Shown piece after piece: positions 17,136 through 23,640 of a DNA stretch of 33,856 bases. The notes under the pieces are model-generated. The model saw nothing but the letters and a program-made list of their open reading frames with translations. It was not told where the DNA came from and did not search any database. Origin of the DNA: Myxococcales bacterium (lineage in GTDB: Bacteria; Myxococcota_A; Polyangia; Haliangiales; Haliangiaceae); NCBI GenBank assembly GCA_005779305.1, contig SXJR01000472.1, positions 1-33,856 of the forward strand. The letters are read 5' to 3'. The translations under genes and the position numbers were made by a program. The first letter of the stretch is position 1. Each line of letters opens with the position of its first letter.

Positions 17136-18068
17136 ATGACCAAGCGCGGCAAGTTCGGAGATCGTCCGGGGGTTCCCGACGATGCGCTCGACGCGCCCAC
17201 GCGCGCCGGTGCACCCCTGCCGCTGGTCACGCACCCGATGGCGGCGGTGCGGCCGCCGACCGAAGGCGGAAGAGCCCTGGCCCACACGTTGGCGTTGCCG
17301 CCCGAAAGCGAGCGCGGCCTGGCTCTCGAACCCGGTCGCCCCACGGTCTCGATGCAGCCGCCGATGACGCCGGCCGGGCTGTCGACCGGGCGCGATCCGC
17401 CGCCCGAGATCGGGCTCACCCAGCATCACCTGCCCGACGACGCTACCCCCGATCCTCGGCTCATCCTCCACCTCGATCCCGACTCGGAGCGGGCGGCGCA
17501 GTTCCGCGTCTTGCGCCACCACCTCCTCGAGTGCGGACGCCCGCAGGTCGTGGTGGTGACCAGCGCCAAGGCGGGCGAGGGCAAGACCACGACGGCGATC
17601 AACCTCGCCCTGGCCCTGGCCGAGTGCGGCCGCGCCAAGGTGCTGCTCGCCGAGACCCACCTGCGCCGGCCCCAGCTCGCCGGTGTGTTCCGCTTCGTCC
17701 CGCCGTGGTGCTTCGCCGAGCAGCTCGCCGCCCACCGCCACCAGCCGCTCCTGCCCTGGGGCCTCGTCGACATCCCCCAGCTCTGGCTGCACGTGGCCGC
17801 GGTCAATCCCCGCTCCGAGCAGGCCCAGCTCCTCGACGCGCCGGCCTTCGCGATCGCGATGGAGCGGCTGCGTCTGGGAGGCTACGACCACATCGTGATC
17901 GACGCGCCGCCGGTGTTTGGCACCGCCGAGGTCAACCTGCTCCAGGACGCCGCCGACGGCGTGCTGCTGGTGGCGCGCGGCCGCGTCACCACCGCGCGCG
18001 AGATGCGCCGCGCCGTCGATCAGATCACGGCGACCAAGGTGCTGGGCACCGTGTTGCTCGAGAGCTAG
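17136..18068 (+). CDS. CpsD/Wzc-like P-loop ATPase with degenerate Walker A' motif
   Basis: 310 residues. The first 100 are Pro-rich and probably disordered; the rest matches the cytoplasmic ATPase domain of bacterial tyrosine kinases that work with Wzz-like proteins. Walker A is SAKAGEGKT (143-151), Walker B is HIVIDAPP (252-259). The Walker A' position reads [10 protein letters not shown] (170-179) where the family has hydrophobic-D-x-D-x-R, so both aspartates are changed (Glu and His). The chain stops at LGTVLLES with no Tyr-rich C-terminal cluster, the normal autophosphorylation site. It probably still binds ATP and may gate polymerisation, but tyrosine-kinase activity is doubtful. Its stop is 3 bases from the convergent stop of the next gene. 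Confidence 0.82.
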   Translation: MTKRGKFGDRPGVPDDALDAPTRAGAPLPLVTHPMAAVRPPTEGGRALAHTLALPPESERGLALEPGRPTVSMQPPMTPAGLSTGRDPPPEIGLTQHHLPDDATPDPRLILHLDPDSERAAQFRVLRHHLLECGRPQVVVVTSAKAGEGKTTTAINLALALAECGRAKVLLAETHLRRPQLAGVFRFVPPWCFAEQLAAHRHQPLLPWGLVDIPQLWLHVAAVNPRSEQAQLLDAPAFAIAMERLRLGGYDHIVIDAPPVFGTAEVNLLQDAADGVLLVARGRVTTAREMRRAVDQITATKVLGTVLLES

Positions 18069-18071
18069 TAG

Positions 18072-18956
18072 CTACTGCAGGTGTGCGGCGAGCACCGCGC
18101 TGGTCACGCTCAACGCGAGGAGCCACGTCAGGCGGGCGAGGTGGCCGCACGTGGCCAGGGCCAGGGCGAGGCGCGGTGAGCCGGCGGCGGCGAAGGCGAG
18201 GTTGCGATCGGGCGCGTGGAGGATGTGATCGCCAGCGAGGATCGTGGTGACGCTGGTGAGCTCGCGGGCCTCGCCGCCGGGCAGGTAGCGGATCGGAGCC
18301 GACCAGCGCAGCGTGCCGGTGGCCACGTCGGTGTCCGTGCCGCCGGTGCGTACGCGCAGCGTCGCCGTGCCGTCGACCGAGGCGTGGGCGTCGATCCAGG
18401 TCGTGGACCGGGTCCGGTAGAGCTTGGCCTTGTGGGTGTGGAGGATGCGGCGCTCGAGCCGGCCTTCCACCACCGTGCCCGTGACGCCGCCGGCGGTGAC
18501 GAGGCCAAGGCCGAAGCCGAGCGGGGCGCGCTGCTTCCACAGGTCGAACACGAAGAACCCGGCACCGAACGCCGCGCACACCCACAGTCCGGCGGCCACG
18601 AAGACCGCGGCGCGGGGACCGCGATCGATCAACGGTATGATCGCGATCATGCCGACGAGCGTTCCGAAGACGTGCAGCGCGAGCGAGATCGCCCACGCGG
18701 GACGGCCGAGGTTGCCGCCGCCCTTACCCACGCCGACCTCGAAAGGTGCGCGGCCGGCGGCGATCGCGGCGGCACCGACGAGACCGAACCCACCCGCGAG
18801 GAGCAGCACCGACGTCCAGCCCTGGGGCGGTCTTGTCCAGATCTCGGACAGTGTGCCCCAGCCGGCGAGCGCCGCGCCGGTGCAGAACGCGCCGAAGATG
18901 CCCAACCCGCTGCCGATGCGGTAGTAGGGCGCGCGCCCCGTCGTCGGTTCGGCCAC
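18072..18956 (-). CDS. Multi-pass membrane protein with possible GIDE-like domain
   Basis: 294 residues from GTG 18956 (VAEPTTGRAPYYRIG). The longer frame to 19043 would translate through a repeat array and the likely promoter, so I reject it. Four to five hydrophobic segments lie in the first 180 residues (SGLGIFGAFCTGAALAG, TSVLLLAGGFGLVGAAA, AISLALHVFGTLVGMIAIIP, AVFVAAGLWVCAAFGAGFFV, LGFGLGLVTAGGV), then a soluble beta-rich domain (GTVVEGRLE..., KAKLYRT, ILAGDHILHAP) and a last helix near the end. The beta domain faintly recalls GIDE domains. Function unknown. Its promoter region carries a tandem 7-mer array. Confidence 0.7.
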   Translation of the reverse strand: MAEPTTGRAPYYRIGSGLGIFGAFCTGAALAGWGTLSEIWTRPPQGWTSVLLLAGGFGLVGAAAIAAGRAPFEVGVGKGGGNLGRPAWAISLALHVFGTLVGMIAIIPLIDRGPRAAVFVAAGLWVCAAFGAGFFVFDLWKQRAPLGFGLGLVTAGGVTGTVVEGRLERRILHTHKAKLYRTRSTTWIDAHASVDGTATLRVRTGGTDTDVATGTLRWSAPIRYLPGGEARELTSVTTILAGDHILHAPDRNLAFAAAGSPRLALALATCGHLARLTWLLALSVTSAVLAAHLQ

Positions 18957-18961
18957 GGCTG

Positions 18962-18967
18962 ATACTA
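18962..18967 (-). promoter_or_regulatory. -10 box of the membrane protein gene, below a 7-mer array
   Basis: TAGTAT on the minus strand ends 5 bases before GTG 18956. The 7-mer array begins 10 bases upstream of it, so any -35 contact falls inside the repeats. Confidence 0.45.
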
Positions 18968-18977
18968 CCCGCGTTGA

Positions 18978-19012
18978 TTGCCTGTTGCCTGGTGCCTGTT
19001 GCCTGTTGCTTC
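18978..19012. repeat. Tandem 7-base array (TTGCCTG)5 in a promoter region
   Basis: Five contiguous 7-base units on the plus strand: TTGCCTG, TTGCCTG, GTGCCTG, TTGCCTG, TTGCTTC. It lies between the stop of the B3/B4 gene (CTA at 19012-19014) and the -10 box of the membrane protein gene, reading as CAGGCAA toward that gene. Confidence 0.9.
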
Positions 19013-19653
19013 TAGCGCAACACGACATCGTCGACGGTCGCACTCTCGATCGTCGCCGCCAGCTCGCGGTACCACCGCGTCGCCGCCGCCGTCCGCCCCT
19101 CCAGCGCGCGGGTGCCCCACACGATCGACAGCAGTGTGCGCGTGCCGGCGTGAGTCTTGGTGCGTTGCGCGTCCTTGACCGGCGTGCCGCAGGGGCCGGC
19201 GACGTCGCACAATGCGCACAGGCCGCCGGCGTCGATGGTCTGGCCCGACGGGTTGAAGACGTAACTGGTGCCCTCGGCGCACACCGCGATCGACAGCGGC
19301 GCGGTGGCCAGATCGAGATCGATCACCGAGATCGGCAGGCCGCTGTGCAACGAGACGTGGTTGCACACGTCGACGGCGGGATTCACGACCGGGAAGCGAC
19401 CTTCGGCGGCGGCCTGGGCCAGGTACTCGGAGGCCGGCTTGCCTCGTCCCGACGGCTTGTAGCCGCCATGGCGGAGCAGTGCGCGCACGGCGTCCTTGAC
19501 GTCACCCGCGCCCGCCAGCGCCGGCGGTGGTGTGGCGACGCCGCCGGTCGTGGCCGCGGACCAGGTCAGGTCGCCGAGCGGCGCCGCCAGCCGGGTGACG
19601 AACGCGCCGGCGTCGAGCGACGGATGAGGCGCGACGGCGATCGAGAGACTCAT
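19012..19653 (-). CDS. Stand-alone B3/B4 (PheT-like) domain protein
   Basis: 213 residues from ATG 19653, overlapping the upstream stop as ATGA. The core matches the B3/B4 domain of the phenylalanyl-tRNA synthetase beta chain: YKPSGRGKPASEYL, FPVVNPAVDVCNHVSLHSGLPISVIDLD, a Gly-rich middle, then GTPVKDAQRTKTHAGT and LLSIVWGT. In PheT this domain hydrolyses mischarged Tyr-tRNA-Phe; free-standing versions are known but poorly understood. Unusual here is the cluster CALCDVAGPC (Cys-x2-Cys-x5-Cys), which might bind metal. It lies last in an operon with a deacetylase and a glycosidase, a context with no obvious link to tRNA editing. No signal peptide, so probably cytoplasmic. Confidence 0.8.
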   Translation of the reverse strand: MSLSIAVAPHPSLDAGAFVTRLAAPLGDLTWSAATTGGVATPPPALAGAGDVKDAVRALLRHGGYKPSGRGKPASEYLAQAAAEGRFPVVNPAVDVCNHVSLHSGLPISVIDLDLATAPLSIAVCAEGTSYVFNPSGQTIDAGGLCALCDVAGPCGTPVKDAQRTKTHAGTRTLLSIVWGTRALEGRTAAATRWYRELAATIESATVDDVVLR

Positions 19654-21179
19654 GGCGGCGGCGACGATGGCGCGGGTGGGCGGCGACGGCAAGCGACCAG
19701 CTCGTCGAGGACGCGCAGGCGGGCCCGCTCGAACACCGCGTCGTCGGACGGCCACGACGCGCGTTCGCCGCGGCGAGCCTCGCCCAGCGCGCGTGGCACC
19801 AGCGGCGTCACGATGGCGTCGGCGGCGGGGCGGCCGGCGCAGGCGGCCAGGAGCTCGAGCAGCGCGCGATCCTGCAGGCCGCGGCGGATCGCGTCCAGTC
19901 GCAGCGACGGCAGGACGCCGGGGTAGACCAGCACCCCGTCGAGGTTGCCGTGATCCTCGCCGTCGTCGAACGTCACCGGCTTCTCGCGCAGATCCTCGAG
20001 CGGCGCGGCGTCGCGGCCGCGGTTGTAGCGGTCGCGCCAGTACATCGCGTCCCACACGTACCAGAGCGGCACGTCGTAGCGGAACCCGATCCAGCCCCAG
20101 GTGCGGGTGCCGGGCTCGGCGGCGTCGAGCACCATGGCGCCGGCCCAGGGTGGGCCGCCGTTGTAGGTCCACGCCCCCGCGTGTTTGCCGGCGGCGGAAG
20201 GCGAGATGTAGATGTCGACGTCGCCGCCCAGCAACCACGACGGCTCGTGGGTGACGGCGTAGAGGAAACGGCCGGGGCCACCACCGCCGGCGCGCACCCA
20301 GCCGGCGCGGGCGCGGACGCGGAGCTGGTCGATCAAGCGGCGCGGCTCGTCGATGGGGATGGCGAACGGCACCTGGCCACTGCCGGCGGTGCGCTCGATC
20401 CAGCCGGCGACCTCGGTGGCGATCGCCGCCGGCTCCAGCGGCAAGAGCACGGGGATGAAGCGGAGGCCGGCGACCAGCTCCTTGCGATCGGTCCACGACG
20501 CCGCGGTCAGCTCGGGTGAGGCGACGACGCCGCGGCTCCGGAACAGCGCCGCGTAGCGACGTTCCTGGCCGAGGACGTCGGCGACGTCGTCGGCGCGTTT
20601 CACCTCCTTGGCGTCGTAGTAGGCCCACACCCACGGCGCGGCCGCGAGGTCGGGCAGCTCGAGGTCCTCGATCACGAGCTCGACCGGGATGCGGCGCTCG
20701 CCGACGGTGAGCGTGCCGGTGCGCGGGCCAGGCGCGGCGTCGCGCGCGATCGCCAGATCGAAGAAGGCCGAACGCTCGGCGGTGACCGGCTGCTGGGTCG
20801 GGGTCAGGCGATCGGGATAGCGGCCGCGGCCGCGGCTGCCCCCGTACATCGACGTGGAAGGCGCGTTGACGCGGTGGTGCTCGACGGTGAAGGCCTCGAG
20901 CCGCAGGCCGGCGCTACCATCGCCGTCGAACGCGAGCGCGACAGGGACATGCTTGCGGGGCGCCCGCACGACGTGGACGCCGAGGGTCTCCCCGCGCACG
21001 CCGCGCAGCCGCACCCGCTCGCCGTCGAAGAGCGGGGTCACCGCCGGCAACGGATCCTCCCAGCGCGGCCGCGTGCTCTCGCCGACCACCGCCAGCTCGG
21101 CGCCGGGCGCTGGCTTGCCCTGGCAGGCGACCAACGCACACCCGACCAGCACCCGCGCCAGGCCGGTCGCTGGCTTCAT
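19650..21179 (-). CDS. GH123-like (DUF4091) glycoside hydrolase lipoprotein
   Basis: 509 residues from ATG 21179, coupled to the deacetylase by ATGA. Lipoprotein signal MKPATGLARVLVGCALVAC with lipobox ALVAC (Cys19). An N-terminal beta region (about 60-180) precedes a TIM-barrel-like part with VWAYYDAKEV, a paired acidic motif in FAIPIDEPRR matching the Asp-Glu pair of GH123, then DVDIYISP, WTYNGGPPWAG and WGWIGFRYDVPLWYVW. The end, VLVYPGVLPSLRLDAIRRGLQDRALLELL, is the typical C-terminal block of DUF4091. Characterised GH123 enzymes are beta-N-acetylgalactosaminidases. Here it could trim a secreted amino-sugar polymer. Lipid anchoring puts it in the cell envelope. Confidence 0.82.
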   Translation of the reverse strand: MKPATGLARVLVGCALVACQGKPAPGAELAVVGESTRPRWEDPLPAVTPLFDGERVRLRGVRGETLGVHVVRAPRKHVPVALAFDGDGSAGLRLEAFTVEHHRVNAPSTSMYGGSRGRGRYPDRLTPTQQPVTAERSAFFDLAIARDAAPGPRTGTLTVGERRIPVELVIEDLELPDLAAAPWVWAYYDAKEVKRADDVADVLGQERRYAALFRSRGVVASPELTAASWTDRKELVAGLRFIPVLLPLEPAAIATEVAGWIERTAGSGQVPFAIPIDEPRRLIDQLRVRARAGWVRAGGGGPGRFLYAVTHEPSWLLGGDVDIYISPSAAGKHAGAWTYNGGPPWAGAMVLDAAEPGTRTWGWIGFRYDVPLWYVWDAMYWRDRYNRGRDAAPLEDLREKPVTFDDGEDHGNLDGVLVYPGVLPSLRLDAIRRGLQDRALLELLAACAGRPAADAIVTPLVPRALGEARRGERASWPSDDAVFERARLRVLDELVACRRRPPAPSSPPP

Positions 21180-21832
21180 GTCACGTTCGCGAGCAGGTCG
21201 GCCATCGTGACCAGCTCGTAGCCGTCGCCCTGCAACGCCTCGATGATCGCCGGCAGCGCCTCGAGCGTCCAGTCGTGGCCCTCGTGGAACAGGAGCACGT
21301 CGCCGGGCACGATCTGCGACGGCGCGCAGCGGGCCACGAGCTCCGCCGGATCGGTCGGGTCGTAGTCCTTGCTGTCGAACGACCACATGCCGATCACGTG
21401 CCCGCCCGCGATGATGGTCGCGGCCTCGATCGGCCCCATCGCGCCGTAGGGCGGCCTCACCCACATGCGGCCCTGCGGTACCGGCCCGATGAGGCGCATG
21501 GTGCGCTGGAGCTGATCTCGGATACCGCGCGGTCCGAGCTTGGTGAACTTCTGGTGGTCGTAGCCGTGGGCGCCGACCTGGTGGCCGCGGCGGAGGTATT
21601 CGGCGATGGCGCCGGGGGCGAGCTCGGTCAGGTCACCCATCACGAAGAAGGTGGCCGCCACGCCGTGGCGATCGAGCAGGTCGAGGTAGCGTGGCGTGCG
21701 CTCGTCGGGGCCGTCGTCGAACGTCAGCGCCACCCGCCGCAGGTGCGAGGGCCCGCGCCAGACGATGCGACCGCCAGGGATGCGCTGCAGCGCATCTTCC
21801 ATGGAACGTCGCACACGAGCCCGAAGCGTCAT
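21176..21832 (-). CDS. Polysaccharide deacetylase (NodB homology domain)
   Basis: 218 residues from ATG 21832; an upstream start would add 28 unsupported residues. CE4 family metal-dependent deacetylase, removing N- or O-acetyl groups from a polysaccharide. Motif 1 TFDDGPD (37-43, Asp40 metal ligand), motif 2 HGYDH (His89 and His93), motif 3 RPPYG (126-130), motif 4 region SFDSKDYDP (151-159), motif 5 LLFHEG (180-185). There is no signal peptide, so it may act in the cytoplasm on lipid-linked sugars or leave by another route. A TATCGC 7 bases before the start is a poor -10. First gene of a coupled three-gene operon. Confidence 0.92.
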   Translation of the reverse strand: MTLRARVRRSMEDALQRIPGGRIVWRGPSHLRRVALTFDDGPDERTPRYLDLLDRHGVAATFFVMGDLTELAPGAIAEYLRRGHQVGAHGYDHQKFTKLGPRGIRDQLQRTMRLIGPVPQGRMWVRPPYGAMGPIEAATIIAGGHVIGMWSFDSKDYDPTDPAELVARCAPSQIVPGDVLLFHEGHDWTLEALPAIIEALQGDGYELVTMADLLANVT

Positions 21833-22002
21833 CACGCCAGCGATAGCCGCAGGCCCGGGAAAACGCAATGACCGGTTGTCTCGGACACGCCGTGAACGTT
21901 GTGTGGGGGATGGCATGCAGGTCGTGGCAAGCCCTGGCAGATGCGCCGCCGAAGTCGCCGTCGGCTGGTTGTAGTCGAGCTGGCCCGCGGCTTGCTCCTC
22001 AC

Positions 22003-22006
22003 GGAG
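22003..22006 (+). promoter_or_regulatory. Ribosome binding site deciding the start of the small lipoprotein
   Basis: GGAG lies 6 bases before ATG 22013 and only 3 before ATG 22010, favouring 22013. It is one of few recognisable Shine-Dalgarno sites in the window; most operon leaders have a -10 box there instead. The rest of 21833-22009 holds no gene I can support. Confidence 0.5.
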
Positions 22007-22012
22007 CCCATG

Positions 22013-22357
22013 ATGCGTCAGGTCGTGATGAGCTTGATTCTTGGTCTCGCTGCGTGCTCGGAATCGGACGTGCGTGGCAGCTGCGAGTACGGCGGCGTCG
22101 CGTGTGTCGAGTACCTGGGCGACTGGACCGATGACCAGCTCGAGGACGCACGCGGACTCTGCGCGATCGGTGGGACCTGGGGTGACATGGCCTGCGAGCG
22201 GGACGAGGCGGTGAACGGCTGCCGGATCACCACCACCCAGGATGACCGGAGCTGGACGACGATCGACTGGTATGCACCAGGAGGGTTGACGGAGGAGGAG
22301 CTGCGCGCGCGTTGCGATCGCCGCGGCGGCGAGTTCGTGCTTCCGGACGACGACTGA
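22013..22357 (+). CDS. Small Cys-rich lipoprotein of unknown function
   Basis: 114 residues from ATG 22013. Signal MRQVVMSLILGLAAC with lipobox LAAC. The mature part has six further cysteines (GSCEYGGVACVEYLGDW, LCAIGG, MACERDE, NGCRI, RARCDRRGG), enough for three disulfides, and an acidic C-terminus (LPDDD). I do not recognise the family. Spacing of cysteines and tryptophans (DWTDDQ, GTWGDMAC) suggests a compact secreted domain. Adjacent genes concern surface polysaccharide, but nothing ties it to them. It is followed by a pair of hairpins. Confidence 0.65.
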   Translation: MRQVVMSLILGLAACSESDVRGSCEYGGVACVEYLGDWTDDQLEDARGLCAIGGTWGDMACERDEAVNGCRITTTQDDRSWTTIDWYAPGGLTEEELRARCDRRGGEFVLPDDD

Positions 22358-22383
22358 CGCGAGGCTCGTTCAAATCGACGAGT

Positions 22384-22417
22384 CTTCCGCAAGTGTGCGG
22401 AAGCACGATGTTCGTGC
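22384..22417 (+). terminator. Two abutting hairpins after the small lipoprotein gene
   Basis: CTTCCGCA (22384-22391) pairs perfectly with TGCGGAAG (22396-22403) over loop AGTG; immediately after, GCACGA (22403-22408) pairs with TCGTGC (22412-22417). They share one base. There is no T-run, so termination efficiency is uncertain. The position, 27 bases after the stop and before the next promoter, fits a terminator. Confidence 0.5.
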
Positions 22418-22431
22418 GACCCGACGCCGCC

Positions 22432-22460
22432 TTTACAAGAACGGTCCGGGTCCGTACCTT
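22432..22460 (+). promoter_or_regulatory. Sigma-70-like promoter of the glycosyltransferase operon
   Basis: TTTACA (22432-22437), a 17-base spacer, then TACCTT (22455-22460), ending 7 bases before GTG 22468. This is the best -35/-10 pair in the window and predicts a leaderless mRNA. Confidence 0.5.
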
Positions 22461-22467
22461 CCGCGCC

Positions 22468-23640
22468 GTGTCGCACGAGCCCCGGCCGGTCGGGATCATC
22501 GCCTTCGCCAAGGACTGGCACGAGGACCCCACCAGCAACCATCACGTCCTGCGCGAGCTCGCGCGGACCCGGCGGGTGCTGTGGCTCAACTCGGTCGGCA
22601 CCCGCACGCCGAAGCTGTCGAGCGGCCGCGACCTCGGCAAGATCCGTCGCAAGGTCGGCGAGTTCATCCAGGGTCCGGTCAACGTCGAGAACGATCTGTG
22701 GGTGTTCTCGCCCCTGGTCCTGCCCATCCCGCACAGCGCCGTGGCCCGCCAGCTCAACATGCGCATCCTGCGCGCGACCATCCGCGGCCTGCGCTGGCGG
22801 CTCGGCCTGCGCGACTTCGATCTGTGGACGTTCCTGCCCAACGTCGCCGATTACGTCGGCACCCTCGGCGAGCGCCACGCGATCTACTACTGCGTCGACG
22901 AGTGGTCGTTGTTCAGCTACCTCGACGAGCAGGAGACCCGCCGCTCCGAGGAGCTGTTGCTGCGCAAGGTCGACGCCTGCTTCGCCATCAACCACGCGCT
23001 GGCCGAGAGCAAGCGCGAGGTGTGCAAGGCTACCCACGTCTCGCCGCACGGCGTCGATCACGCCCAGTTCGCGCGCGCGCTCGAGCCGGCGTTGCCGTTG
23101 CCCGCCGACGTGGCGTCGCTGCCGCGGCCGCTGATCGGCTTCTACGGGACGATCCAGGACTGGGTCGACCTCGATCTCATCGCCGCGGTCGCCCGGCGCC
23201 GGCCGGCGTGGACCTTCGTGCTGCTCGGGCAGATCATGGTCGACGTCGAGCGCCTGCGCGCGCTACCCAACGTCCACCTGCTCGGCCGCAAGCCGCACCA
23301 GGATCTGCCGGCCTACTGCAAGGCCTTCGACGTCGGGCTCATCCCCTACGTGATCTCCGAGCGCATGACCTTCGTGAACCCCATCAAGCTGCGCGAGTAC
23401 CTGTCGGCCGGCGTGCCGGTGGTGTCGACGGCGGTGCCGGAGGTGGTGCGCCACGCCGCGCTATGCACGATCGCCTCGACCCCCGACGAGGTCGAGGCCG
23501 CGATCGTGCGAGCCCTCGATGACCAGCCGGGAGCGCGCAAGGCGCGATCGGACGCGATGAAGAACGAGACCTGGGCGGCGCGGGTGGCCACCGTGGCCCG
23601 CATCGTCGACGAGCTCCCTGCGAGGAAAGCAACCGTATGA
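22468..23640 (+). CDS. Glycosyltransferase family 4-like protein (TuaH-like)
   Basis: 390 residues from GTG 22468. ATG 22408 is in frame but lies within the hairpin region upstream of the promoter, so it is less likely. GT-B fold: N-terminal half GIIAFAKDWHEDPTSNHHVL, HAIYYCVDEWSLFSYL; C-terminal half LIGFYGTIQDWVDLDLI, VHLLGRKPHQDLPAYCKAFDVGLIPY, FVNPIKLREYLSAGVPVVST. The pattern resembles glycosyltransferases such as TuaH of teichuronic acid synthesis. It overlaps the next gene by ATGA, so sugar transfer and the fused oxidoreductase are made together, consistent with production and use of one modified sugar. Confidence 0.87.
   Translation: MSHEPRPVGIIAFAKDWHEDPTSNHHVLRELARTRRVLWLNSVGTRTPKLSSGRDLGKIRRKVGEFIQGPVNVENDLWVFSPLVLPIPHSAVARQLNMRILRATIRGLRWRLGLRDFDLWTFLPNVADYVGTLGERHAIYYCVDEWSLFSYLDEQETRRSEELLLRKVDACFAINHALAESKREVCKATHVSPHGVDHAQFARALEPALPLPADVASLPRPLIGFYGTIQDWVDLDLIAAVARRRPAWTFVLLGQIMVDVERLRALPNVHLLGRKPHQDLPAYCKAFDVGLIPYVISERMTFVNPIKLREYLSAGVPVVSTAVPEVVRHAALCTIASTPDEVEAAIVRALDDQPGARKARSDAMKNETWAARVATVARIVDELPARKATV

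Noticed and set aside
18072..18956. Firm assignment of a GIDE (E3 ligase-like) domain
   Set aside because: Only a loose strand pattern around GTVVEG and ILAGDHI agrees; the conserved Pro/Cys features are missing.
18957..19043. Longer start (19043) for the membrane protein gene
   Set aside because: It would translate the 7-mer array and overlap the end of the B3/B4 gene; the residues it adds are low-complexity and non-hydrophobic.
21840..21845. TATCGC as the -10 of the deacetylase operon
   Set aside because: The position is right (7 bases before the start) but the last base does not match TANNNT, so I left it out of the promoter list.
22408..22467. Longer glycosyltransferase start at ATG 22408
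   Set aside because: The extra 20 residues are Arg/Thr-rich and would be coded by hairpin and promoter sequence; the GT-B fold begins naturally after GTG 22468.
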